Counted from the stretch's first letter, positions 1 to 6,441 are shown. The stretch: 6,825 nucleotides of DNA from Bacteroidales bacterium (GCA_029934265.1 JAOZMN010000153.1:1-6825); one strand, 5' to 3'. The notes: generated by a model from the sequence alone, not told the origin. Made by a program: numbers and translations.

Positions 1-47
1 TTTATTTTGCAAAAATATACATAGTTTAGAAAAAAAAAAATTAAGTT

Positions 48-79
48 TTTGAATATTTAATAAAATTAGTTTAACTTTG
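48..79 (+). promoter_or_regulatory. Bacteroidota-type promoter of the rimP-nusA-infB operon
   Basis: A TTTG at 48-51 (-33 element) is followed by a 20-base spacer and TAACTTTG at 72-79, a perfect match to the TAnnTTTG -7 element used by the Bacteroidota primary sigma factor. Transcription would be expected to start a few bases downstream, around 84-88, leaving a leader of roughly 60 bases before rimP. An uninterrupted run of 11 A at 30-40 lies just upstream and could act as an UP-like or curved element. This is the best promoter match in the window, and it sits where the operon promoter is expected. The call rests on consensus matching only. Confidence 0.65.
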
Positions 80-110
80 CAAACGTAAAAGGGAAAGCTA
101 CAAAGATATA

Positions 111-129
111 AGGGGACAGACAGTCCCCT
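111..129 (+). promoter_or_regulatory. GC-rich leader hairpin upstream of rimP, possible attenuator
   Basis: AGGGGAC (111-117) and GTCCCCT (123-129) form a perfect 7-bp stem around a 5-base loop (AGACA). The sequence after it is T-rich (ATTTTATTGT, 130-139), and the rimP ATG comes 16 bases after the stem. In an otherwise AT-rich leader, this compact GC stem followed by U-rich RNA resembles a weak intrinsic terminator or attenuator. It could also simply be a leader stem affecting translation or RNA stability. The T tract is interrupted, so efficient termination is doubtful. The stem is seen; the regulatory role is inferred. Confidence 0.4.
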
Positions 130-145
130 ATTTTATTGTCAAAAA

Positions 146-616
146 ATGATAAATAAACAAAAAATAGAATTGTTAGTCGGGAAAGCGGTAAGCGATTTAT
201 TGCCCGAAAGAGGTATTTGTATAAGTTCGATAAAAATTGGTACTTCCAATCAAATAACAATCCTGATAGATAATTTTGAAGGCATTAGTTTTTCCGATTG
301 TATTACGATAAGTAAATCGGTTGAGGCTGATTTAGACAGAGAAAAAGAAGATTTTGAATTAACGGTATCGTCTGCCGGAATAAGTTCACCTTTTACTATT
401 CCTTTGCAATATCAAAAAAATATCGGTAAAGAAATTGAAATTTATACTGTCGATAACAAAAAAATAAGAGTGATTTTATTTAATGTCGAAGAAGAATATA
501 TTGAAATAGAATTAAAAGAAAAAGTAAAAATCGACGGCAAAAAAAAGAAACAAGAGAAAATAAGTAAGCAAAAAATTATGTTTGACAATATAAAAACAGC
601 AAAACTTGTTTTTTAA
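146..616 (+). CDS. rimP: Ribosome maturation factor RimP
   Basis: RimP binds the free 30S subunit in the cytoplasm and assists a late step of its maturation. The 156-residue product has the family's usual length. The N-terminal alpha/beta domain spans about residues 1-85. It includes the region IDNFEGISFSDCITIS (41-56), corresponding to the family's I-D-x-x-x-G-(I/V)-x-x-x-D-C strand-helix, and TVSSAG (73-78), the counterpart of the (E)VSSPG signature with Ala in place of Pro. The C-terminal SH3-like barrel spans about 88-156 and contains a Lys-rich stretch near residues 132-141. The ATG at 146 follows an A-rich leader with no Shine-Dalgarno, as is normal in this phylum. The gene stands first in the conserved rimP-nusA-infB order, and nusA follows after 59 bases without a terminator, so co-transcription is likely. 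The position next to nusA and infB strengthens the identification. Confidence 0.93.
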   Translation: MINKQKIELLVGKAVSDLLPERGICISSIKIGTSNQITILIDNFEGISFSDCITISKSVEADLDREKEDFELTVSSAGISSPFTIPLQYQKNIGKEIEIYTVDNKKIRVILFNVEEEYIEIELKEKVKIDGKKKKQEKISKQKIMFDNIKTAKLVF

Positions 617-675
617 CAGCATTACAAAAAAAACAATAAACTACTTGAAAAAATAATTTATTCAAAATATTAAAA

Positions 676-1926
676 ATGGATAACATAAGTCTTATAGAAA
701 CTTTTGCAAGTTTTAAACAAAATAAAAATATTGACAGAGAAACAATGATGGGGGTATTGGAGGGTGTTTTCAGAAGTACACTTGCCAAAGAATACGGAAC
801 TGATGACATTTTTGACATAATTATTAATATAGACAAAGGAGATTTTGAAATATGGAGAAACAGAGAGGTTGTTGAAGACGGCGAAGTTGAAGACTCTAAC
901 AAAGAAATAGCAATATCGGAAGTTCATAAAATAGATACTGATTATGAAGTCGGAGAAGAATTTGCCGATGAAGTTAAATTAGTTGATTTCGGAAGACGAA
1001 CAATTTTATCGTTAAGACAAAATTTAGTGTCGAGAATACTTGAATTGGAAAAAGAAAATTTATATCAAACTTACAGTAAAAAAATCGGAGATTTAATAAC
1101 CGGCGAAGTGTATCAGGCTTGGAAAAAAGAAATGCTGGTAATAGATGAAGACGGCAATGAGTTGGTTTTACCCAAAAGTGAGCAAATTCCATCAGATTTT
1201 TTCAGAAAAGGCGATACTGTCAGAGCGGTAGTGAAAAAAGTAGATTTGAAGAATAATAATCCGATAATAATACTTTCCAGAACATCATCGATTTTTCTTG
1301 AGAGACTTTTTGAACTTGAAGTTCCGGAAATATACGACGGATTGATAACTATCAAAAATATAGTAAGAGTTGCCGGAGAACGAGCCAAAGTGGCAGTAGA
1401 ATCTTACGATGACAGGATTGACCCTGTAGGAGCTTGTGTCGGTATGAAGGGTGCAAGAATACACGGAATTGTAAGAGAACTCAGAAACGAAAATATTGAT
1501 GTAATTAATTATTCTACAAATGTTAAATTATATATTACAAGGTCATTAAACCCTGCGAGTATAAATAGTATCAAGCTTTATGAAGACGATAAAAAAGCAG
1601 ATGTTTTCTTAGACCCCGAAGAGGTATCGAAAGCAATAGGCAGGGGCGGAATGAATATCAGATTGGCAAGTCAATTAACCGGTTATGAGATAGATGTTTA
1701 CAGAGACGAGCAAGAAGAAGCAGGAATTGAAATAGATGATGTTGCAATAGATGAATTTACTGATGAAATAGAAAAATGGGTTCTTGACCAATTTAAGGCG
1801 ATAGGTTGTGATACCGCAAAATCGGTACTTGCAATTAGCAGAGCCGATTTAATAAGAAGAACAGACCTTGAAGAAGAGACTGTTGATGAGGTCGTTGCTA
1901 TTTTTAAAGCAGAATTTGAACAATAA
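676..1926 (+). CDS. nusA: Transcription termination/antitermination protein NusA
   Basis: NusA binds RNA polymerase and nascent RNA, modulating pausing, intrinsic termination and antitermination. The 416 residues show the expected order: the polymerase-binding N-terminal domain (about 1-130), an S1 RNA-binding domain (about 137-203), KH1 with its GxxG loop GMKG at 256-259 after DPVGACV, and KH2 with GRGG at 322-325 in AIGRGGMNIRLA. A short C-terminal part (about 365-416) contains a helix-hairpin-helix-like stretch (VLAISRADLIRRTDLEEET). The two acidic repeat domains found at the end of E. coli NusA are absent, which fits the shorter Bacteroidota form rather than truncation. The ATG at 676 begins MDNISLIETF, a typical NusA start. 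No terminator separates it from rimP. The 131-base gap to infB holds hairpins that might tune read-through. Confidence 0.96.
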   Translation: MDNISLIETFASFKQNKNIDRETMMGVLEGVFRSTLAKEYGTDDIFDIIINIDKGDFEIWRNREVVEDGEVEDSNKEIAISEVHKIDTDYEVGEEFADEVKLVDFGRRTILSLRQNLVSRILELEKENLYQTYSKKIGDLITGEVYQAWKKEMLVIDEDGNELVLPKSEQIPSDFFRKGDTVRAVVKKVDLKNNNPIIILSRTSSIFLERLFELEVPEIYDGLITIKNIVRVAGERAKVAVESYDDRIDPVGACVGMKGARIHGIVRELRNENIDVINYSTNVKLYITRSLNPASINSIKLYEDDKKADVFLDPEEVSKAIGRGGMNIRLASQLTGYEIDVYRDEQEEAGIEIDDVAIDEFTDEIEKWVLDQFKAIGCDTAKSVLAISRADLIRRTDLEEETVDEVVAIFKAEFEQ

Positions 1927-1969
1927 GATTATTATTAAATATTTATAAAATGGCTTTGCCCATTAAGTC

Positions 1970-1982
1970 AGGTCGCCGACCT
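1970..1982. repeat. 13-base GC-rich palindrome in the nusA-infB gap
   Basis: AGGTCGCCGACCT reads the same on both strands except for its central base. As RNA it gives a 5-bp stem (1970-1974 with 1978-1982) capped by GCC. Weaker flanking complementarity extends it: TAA at 1964-1966 can pair with TTA at 1986-1988. It is far more GC-rich than the surrounding DNA. No T tract follows directly (the next bases are TAATTATTAATT), so it is not a convincing terminator. It could be a REP-like unit, a protein-binding dyad or an RNA processing site. The structure is visible; the role is unknown. Confidence 0.5.
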
Positions 1983-1992
1983 TAATTATTAA

Positions 1993-2044
1993 TTCCCGAA
2001 TTACTCGGGCTAATTTCCGTTCTTAATCACAAAAAGTTCGGGAA
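1993..2044 (+). promoter_or_regulatory. Competing stem-loops upstream of infB
   Basis: The segment CCCGA at 1995-1999 can pair locally with TCGGG at 2005-2009 (5 bp, loop ATTAC). It can instead pair within an 8-bp match between TTCCCGAA at 1993-2000 and TTCGGGAA at 2037-2044. The two pairings exclude each other. The distal one ends 13 bases before the infB ATG, where it could mask or expose the initiation region. This arrangement resembles leader switches, but no ligand-binding domain is recognisable and the stems are short. The pairing options are read directly from the sequence; any regulatory use is inferred. Confidence 0.3.
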
Positions 2045-2057
2045 AGTTAAATAAAGT

Positions 2058-5039
2058 ATGGTAAAAGGAAAAAGACTAAGTCAAATAGCAAGAGAATTAA
2101 ACGTAGGGTTATCTACAATTACAGACTTTTTACACAAGAAGAATATTCAGGTGGAAGAGCGTCCGAATGCAAAGGTTAATGCTAATGTTTACGGTATTTT
2201 GCTGGGCGAGTTCAGCTCGGATAAATTTGTAAAGACGGAATCCGAAAAAATATATAGCAGAAAATTATCTGTTGTAGAAGAACACCTTGAAGCCGGTAAG
2301 AAAGAAGATATTGCAAAAAAAAGCTTGAAAGAGATAAAAAAAGAAGTTCCGGAAAAAAAAGAAATCGAAAAAAAAATAGAAGAGAAACCGGAAGAAAAAA
2401 AAGGTCCGAAAATTATAGGTAAAATAGATTTAGACGCAAAGCCTGTAGTAAAACAAAAGAAAGAAGAGAAAAAAAATGTTTCGGAAAACAAACAGGAAGA
2501 ATCGGATAAGCCGGAAAAAAATAAAATTAAAAAAATAAACCCGGAAAAAGAGATAAAAAAAGAAGAAACGGAGCAAAAGAAAGTTGCCGTTAAAAAAACG
2601 AAAACAAAAGAAACAAAAGAAACAAAGGAGGAAGCAAAAGAAGTTACGGAAAAAGTTGTAAAAGATGCTCCGGAAGGAGATAAGGTTAAGATACTCGGAA
2701 AAATAGATTTAAACAATTTGAATCAACAAACCAGACCTACAAAAAAACGCACCAGAGCTGAACGTAAACAAGACAGGATAGATAGAGAAAACGCATCTAA
2801 AAAGATAGTTGAACAAGCCAAAGAAGAACGAGAAAAAATAAATTCAGGAAAAGAACAAGAAAAAAATATTGTAGTAGAAGAAAAAAAAGAAGATAATTTT
2901 ATCAAAACTAAAGTTCAAACATTAGCAGGACCGACAGTTGTAGGTAAAATAGAACTTAAAAAAGAAAAAACTGACGACAGCGACAGAACTAAAAAACGTC
3001 GTCGCAGAAGACGCAAAAGATTAACAAAAGCAGTTAATAAAGAAACAACGCCGGCAACTGCCGGACAAGGCAGAGCTACAACCGGCAACAGAAAACGTTC
3101 TAATTATAAAAAGCGAACTTCTAAAGTCAGAGCTGTAATAACAGAGGAGGATGTTAAACAACAAGTTAAAGCTACACTTGCAAAATTAACTTCCAAAAAG
3201 AAAAAAACAAGTGTAAAACACAGAAGAGACAAGCGAGACGAGGTTAGAGATAAAATTAAAAAAGAGCAAGAAAAACAACAAGTAGAAGAAAAAATTCTCA
3301 AAGTAACCGAATTTATTTCGGCAAAAGAACTTGCATCGTTGATGGACGTACAAGTAAACAGAGTAATCTCAACTTGCTTTGATTTGGGAAAAATGGTGCA
3401 GATAAATCAGCGTTTAGATGCCGATACTATTTCCGTAGTTTGTGAAGAGTACGGTTTTGAAGCTGATTTTGTGTCCGTTGCCGACCATGAAACTTTTGAA
3501 ATAGAAGAAGAAGATGTAGAGAGTTTAGAAACCAGAGCTCCAATTGTTACCGTTATGGGACACGTAGATCATGGTAAAACTTCATTATTGGATTATATTC
3601 GAAAAGCAAATGTAATCAGCGGAGAGGCAGGAGGAATTACGCAACATATAGGAGCATATAGCGTAAATGTAAAAGATAATAATACAATTACGTTTTTGGA
3701 TACACCCGGACACGAAGCGTTTACCGCAATGAGAACAAGGGGGGCACAAATTACAGATGTCGCAATTATTGTAGTGGCGGCAACCGACAGTATCATGCCT
3801 CAAACCAAAGAGGCTATTAGTCATGCACAAGCGGCAAATGTACCTATAGTATTTGCAATTAATAAAATAGATTTGCCCGGAGCCGACCCGAACAGAATAA
3901 AAAAAGAGCTTGCCGAGATGAATCTCATGGTAGAAGAATGGGGAGGAAAGTACCAATCAAAAGACATTTCCGCTAAATTCGGAAATAATGTAGATGCCCT
4001 TCTCGACGAGGTAATACTTGCTGCCGAAATGCTTGAATTAAAAGCAAATCCTAATCGAAAATCAATAGGAACAATTCTTGAATCAGCGTTAGATAAAGGA
4101 AAGGGTTATGTAACAACAGTGCTTGTACAAACCGGTACTTTAAAGGTCGGAGACATTTTATATGCCGGTGCATATTCCGGTAAAATAAAAGCGATGTACA
4201 ACGAAAGAGGACAGAGAATAAAAGAAGTAAAACCCGCAGAACCCGCATTAATACTCGGACTAAATGGTGCTCCACAAGCCGGAGTAAATTATCGTGTAAC
4301 CGAAACTGAAAAAGAAGCAAGAACGGCGGCGGCAAAATATCATCAAATAAAAAGAGAACAAACATTCAGGGCACATAAACATATTACTCTCGATGAAATT
4401 GGAAGAAGATTGAAAGTCGGTAATTTCCAAGAAGTTAAAGTAATTGTAAAAGGTGATTTCGATGGTTCGATAGAAGCAATATCAGATGCTTTGATAAAAC
4501 TATCCACAGAAGAAATTGCAGTAAAAGTAATTCATCAAGCTGTAGGACAAATATCCGAAGCCGATGTTATGCTTGCGTCTGCATCTGATGCCGTAATTGT
4601 AGGTTTCCAAGTAAGACCCTCTGCAAATGCCAGAAAACTTGCCGAAAAAGAAGACATAGAAATTAGACTTTATTCGGTTATTTACGCAGCAATCGACGAT
4701 TTGAAAGATGCAATGGAAGGTATGCTTTCTCCGGAAATAAAAGAAGAAACACAAGCAACAGTAGAAATACGACAAGTTTTCAATATCTCAAAAGTAGGGA
4801 AAGTTGCAGGTTGCTATGTGCTTGACGGTAAAATAAAAAGAGATTCCAAAATCAGACTTGTCAGAGACGGAGTTGTTATACACACAGGTCGATTAGCATC
4901 GCTGAAAAGAATAAAAGATGATGTAAAAGAAGTTGGCAAAGGTTATGAATGCGGATTGAATATCGATAAATTCGGAAAAATTAAAGTTGGTGATATAATT
5001 GAAGCATTTACTGAAATTGAAATTGCAAAAAAATTATAA
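2058..5039 (+). CDS. infB: Translation initiation factor IF-2
   Basis: IF2 is the GTPase that places initiator fMet-tRNA on the 30S subunit and promotes 50S joining. The 993 residues begin with a small helical domain (KRLSQIARELNVGLSTITDF, from residue 5) matching the Bacteroidota IF2 N-terminus, which supports the ATG at 2058. Residues about 75-410 form a long, probably disordered linker rich in Lys/Glu, with KKRRRRRRKR at 312-321 and three related motifs: KIIGKIDL (118-125), KILGKIDL (211-218) and TVVGKIEL (294-300 core). A second IF2_N-type domain follows (about 412-472). The G domain carries G1 GHVDHGKT (501-508), G2 GGITQHIGAY (525-534), G3 DTPGH (548-552), G4 NKID (602-605) and G5 SAK (638-640). 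Domain II, domain III and the C-terminal fMet-tRNA-binding C2 domain fill the rest to 993. All catalytic motifs are intact. Length exceeds E. coli IF2 (890) because of the linker. It is the last gene of the rimP-nusA-infB run. Confidence 0.98.
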   Translation: MVKGKRLSQIARELNVGLSTITDFLHKKNIQVEERPNAKVNANVYGILLGEFSSDKFVKTESEKIYSRKLSVVEEHLEAGKKEDIAKKSLKEIKKEVPEKKEIEKKIEEKPEEKKGPKIIGKIDLDAKPVVKQKKEEKKNVSENKQEESDKPEKNKIKKINPEKEIKKEETEQKKVAVKKTKTKETKETKEEAKEVTEKVVKDAPEGDKVKILGKIDLNNLNQQTRPTKKRTRAERKQDRIDRENASKKIVEQAKEEREKINSGKEQEKNIVVEEKKEDNFIKTKVQTLAGPTVVGKIELKKEKTDDSDRTKKRRRRRRKRLTKAVNKETTPATAGQGRATTGNRKRSNYKKRTSKVRAVITEEDVKQQVKATLAKLTSKKKKTSVKHRRDKRDEVRDKIKKEQEKQQVEEKILKVTEFISAKELASLMDVQVNRVISTCFDLGKMVQINQRLDADTISVVCEEYGFEADFVSVADHETFEIEEEDVESLETRAPIVTVMGHVDHGKTSLLDYIRKANVISGEAGGITQHIGAYSVNVKDNNTITFLDTPGHEAFTAMRTRGAQITDVAIIVVAATDSIMPQTKEAISHAQAANVPIVFAINKIDLPGADPNRIKKELAEMNLMVEEWGGKYQSKDISAKFGNNVDALLDEVILAAEMLELKANPNRKSIGTILESALDKGKGYVTTVLVQTGTLKVGDILYAGAYSGKIKAMYNERGQRIKEVKPAEPALILGLNGAPQAGVNYRVTETEKEARTAAAKYHQIKREQTFRAHKHITLDEIGRRLKVGNFQEVKVIVKGDFDGSIEAISDALIKLSTEEIAVKVIHQAVGQISEADVMLASASDAVIVGFQVRPSANARKLAEKEDIEIRLYSVIYAAIDDLKDAMEGMLSPEIKEETQATVEIRQVFNISKVGKVAGCYVLDGKIKRDSKIRLVRDGVVIHTGRLASLKRIKDDVKEVGKGYECGLNIDKFGKIKVGDIIEAFTEIEIAKKL

Positions 5040-5072
5040 AAATATCAGTTTATTCAAGAGTTCGGTATAAAA

Positions 5073-5154
5073 AGACCCTTAGGGTTTGATTTAACAAAGT
5101 TTAATAAATCTAAATGTTTAATTTGCAGTTTGTTACTTAAAACCCTAAGGGTCT
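5073..5154. repeat. Inverted repeat with identical 15-base arms downstream of infB
   Basis: AGACCCTTAGGGTTT at 5073-5087 and AAACCCTAAGGGTCT at 5140-5154 are exact reverse complements. Each arm also contains an 11-base near-perfect palindrome (ACCCTTAGGGT or its complement). Inside the arms, TAACAAA (5092-5098) pairs in register with TTTGTTA (5129-5135), so an 82-base cruciform or RNA stem-loop is possible. It lies 33 bases after the infB stop and may terminate or stabilise the operon transcript. The strand leaving the left arm in the minus direction reads TTTTTATA, so minus-direction termination looks more canonical than plus-direction. The paired, opposed palindromes also resemble a REP/BIME-type repeat. 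The structure is certain; the role is inferred. Confidence 0.75.
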
Positions 5155-5202
5155 GATTTCGAGAAAATATACTTTTTAGACTGAACTCATTCAAGGTTTT
5201 CG

Positions 5203-5243
5203 GATTTTTTCTTTTGAACTTTGCCAAAGTTGTATGAAAAATC
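5203..5243 (+). promoter_or_regulatory. Dyad overlapping a promoter-like element upstream of ddl
   Basis: AACTTTG and CAAAGTT flank a single central base (5217-5231), and GATTTTT (5203-5209) is complementary to AAAAATC (5237-5243) outside them. GAACTTTG at 5216-5223 matches seven of eight positions of the TAnnTTTG -7 element, so ddl may have its own start site near 5230, about 50 bases before its ATG. No TTTG is found at the right distance for a -33 element. The -7-like sequence lies inside the dyad, so an operator function is conceivable. The promoter call is weak; the dyad itself is plainly visible. Confidence 0.3.
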
Positions 5244-5278
5244 ATTTCAGTTTAAGACCTTAAATTTTAAAATTTTTG

Positions 5279-6268
5279 ATGAAAAAGAATATAGCAATCC
5301 TTGCCGGAGGATATTCTTCCGAGTATCATATTTCCTTACTTTCAGCAGAACAAATCGCCTTTCAAATTGACACCGAAAAATATCAAGTTTATATTGTCAA
5401 TATTCAAAAAGAAATATGGCAAATACATAGCGGAGAACTTGCCGGAATAAATTTAGACAAGAATGATTTTAGTTTTTTAAACGGAAAAAATAAAGAAATT
5501 TTTTATTGTGTTTTTCCTGCCATACACGGAACACCCGGCGAGGACGGAATTTTACAGGCATATTTTGATATGCTCAAAATATCGTATATCGGTAGTAGCA
5601 GTTTTACTTCAGCATTGACTTTCAGCAAGTTTCAATGTAATACTTTCTTGAAAAATTTTGATATAAATATTTCCGATGCCGATTTTATCCGTAAAGGACA
5701 AAGTTTTGATGAGAATAAAATTCTTAAAAAAACAGGAGTACCTTGTTTTGTAAAACCAAATTCCGGCGGTTCGAGTTTCGGAATAAGCAAAGTTAAGAAA
5801 AAAGAAGATTTTAATGAAGCTGTAAAACTTGCTTTTGAAGAATCCGATGAAATAATAGTGGAAAAAGCCGTAAACGGAAGAGAAATTTCATGCGGAATGA
5901 TTGAAATTTCCGGAAAGATAGAAGTTTTACCGCTTGCCGAAATTATCAGTAAAAATGAATTTTTTGATTACCAAGCAAAATATAATTCAGACCTTAACGA
6001 GGAAATTGTACCCGCACCGCTTCCCGAATTTTTGACCGAAAAATGCAAAAAGCTATCCGAAAAAATCTGTAAAAGGCTTAATTGCAAAGGAATATCACGT
6101 ATTGATTATATTTTGCAAGACGAAGAATTTTATTTTATCGAAATAAATACCATGCCCGGAATGACAAAAGAAAGTATCGTTCCAAAAATGATACGAGAGG
6201 CAAATTTATCACTGACAGAAATATTTTCGGAATTGATAGAAGAGGCTGTTAGCCTGCATTATTCATAA
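5279..6268 (+). CDS. ddl: D-alanine--D-alanine ligase
   Basis: Ddl is the cytoplasmic ATP-grasp enzyme joining two D-alanines for the peptidoglycan pentapeptide. The ATG at 5279 gives 329 residues, near the usual length; an in-frame TTG lies directly before it but ATG is preferred. The N-terminal lobe has AGGYSSEYHISL with Glu15, equivalent to catalytic E15 of E. coli DdlB. HGTPGEDG lies at 83-90. ATP-grasp features are VKP with Lys159 and the Ser-Gly loop GGSSFG (163-168), with Ser equivalent to DdlB S150. The omega-loop reads FDYQAKY, whose final Tyr235 corresponds to DdlB Y216, the residue marking D-Ala-D-Ala rather than D-Ala-D-Lac ligases. SRID (Arg274, Asp276) and EINTMPG (Glu288, Asn290) provide the ATP-phosphate and Mg2+ ligands. 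All active-site residues are present. The last residues (about 324-329) and the stop codon fall within the palindromic element that follows, so the C-terminus appears to be remodelled. The gene is separated from infB by 239 bases and is probably transcribed separately. Confidence 0.95.
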   Translation: MKKNIAILAGGYSSEYHISLLSAEQIAFQIDTEKYQVYIVNIQKEIWQIHSGELAGINLDKNDFSFLNGKNKEIFYCVFPAIHGTPGEDGILQAYFDMLKISYIGSSSFTSALTFSKFQCNTFLKNFDINISDADFIRKGQSFDENKILKKTGVPCFVKPNSGGSSFGISKVKKKEDFNEAVKLAFEESDEIIVEKAVNGREISCGMIEISGKIEVLPLAEIISKNEFFDYQAKYNSDLNEEIVPAPLPEFLTEKCKKLSEKICKRLNCKGISRIDYILQDEEFYFIEINTMPGMTKESIVPKMIREANLSLTEIFSELIEEAVSLHYS

Positions 6269-6430
6269 ACTTTCGTAGTGAAAGGCTGAAATGTGCGTCC
6301 TGTTTGGCTACCGCAGATTTTTGCTTTTGAAAAAATAGTGAACTATTTTGAAAAATCAAAAATCGAGGACAGCCAAACAGGACGTGCAGTTCAGCATTGT
6401 AATAGAAATGTTTGTGAATAATGCAGGTTA
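6250..6430. mobile_element. MITE-like long palindrome between ddl and a dnaJ-family gene
   Basis: The two halves of this segment are reverse complements about one centre (near 6340). The strongest matches are CCTGCATTATTCATAAAC (6253-6270) with 6410-6427 (one G.T pair), GCTGAA (6285-6290) with TTCAGC (6390-6395), CGTCCTGTTTGGCT (6296-6309) with 6371-6384 (exact), GATTTTTG (6316-6323) with 6357-6364 (exact), and AAAATAGT with ACTATTTT at the tip (6332-6349). By hand count about three quarters of the roughly 90 positions per arm pair strictly. There is no ORF for a transposase and I could not find a clear target-site duplication. Size, symmetry and position between convergent genes fit a non-autonomous element or a large REP-like repeat; it may also act as a bidirectional terminator. 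The left end overlaps the 3' end of ddl. I cannot name a family. Confidence 0.6.
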
Positions 6431-6441
6431 GGTAAAGCCGG

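Noticed and set aside
10..17. TATTTTTG on the minus strand as a divergent promoter -7 element
   Set aside because: It matches TAnnTTTG, but no TTG lies at the required distance upstream (that stretch is a poly-A tract) and the gene it would serve is outside the window. Chance matches are frequent in AT-rich DNA.
2189..2716. A 175-codon Ser/Phe-rich minus-strand ORF opposite infB
   Set aside because: It is the antisense of the Lys/Glu-rich linker of IF2, whose codon bias removes stop codons on the other strand. No domain or start signal supports it.
5054..5245. A 63-codon minus-strand ORF in the infB-ddl gap
   Set aside because: It runs straight through both arms of the 5073-5154 inverted repeat and the dyad near 5217-5231, has no recognisable domain, and its sequence is what one gets by translating the repeat. 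Likely spurious.
5276..5278. TTG as an alternative start one codon before the ddl ATG
   Set aside because: The ATG at 5279 gives the normal MKKNIAILAGG start of the family; the TTG adds only one residue and has no supporting ribosome-binding signal.
5279..6268. Ddl as a D-Ala-D-Lac (vancomycin-resistance type) ligase, prompted by Phe in EFFDYQAKY
   Set aside because: The specificity residue equivalent to E. coli DdlB Y216 is the last Tyr of QAKY (Tyr235), which is conserved. The Phe-Phe pair lies earlier in the loop.
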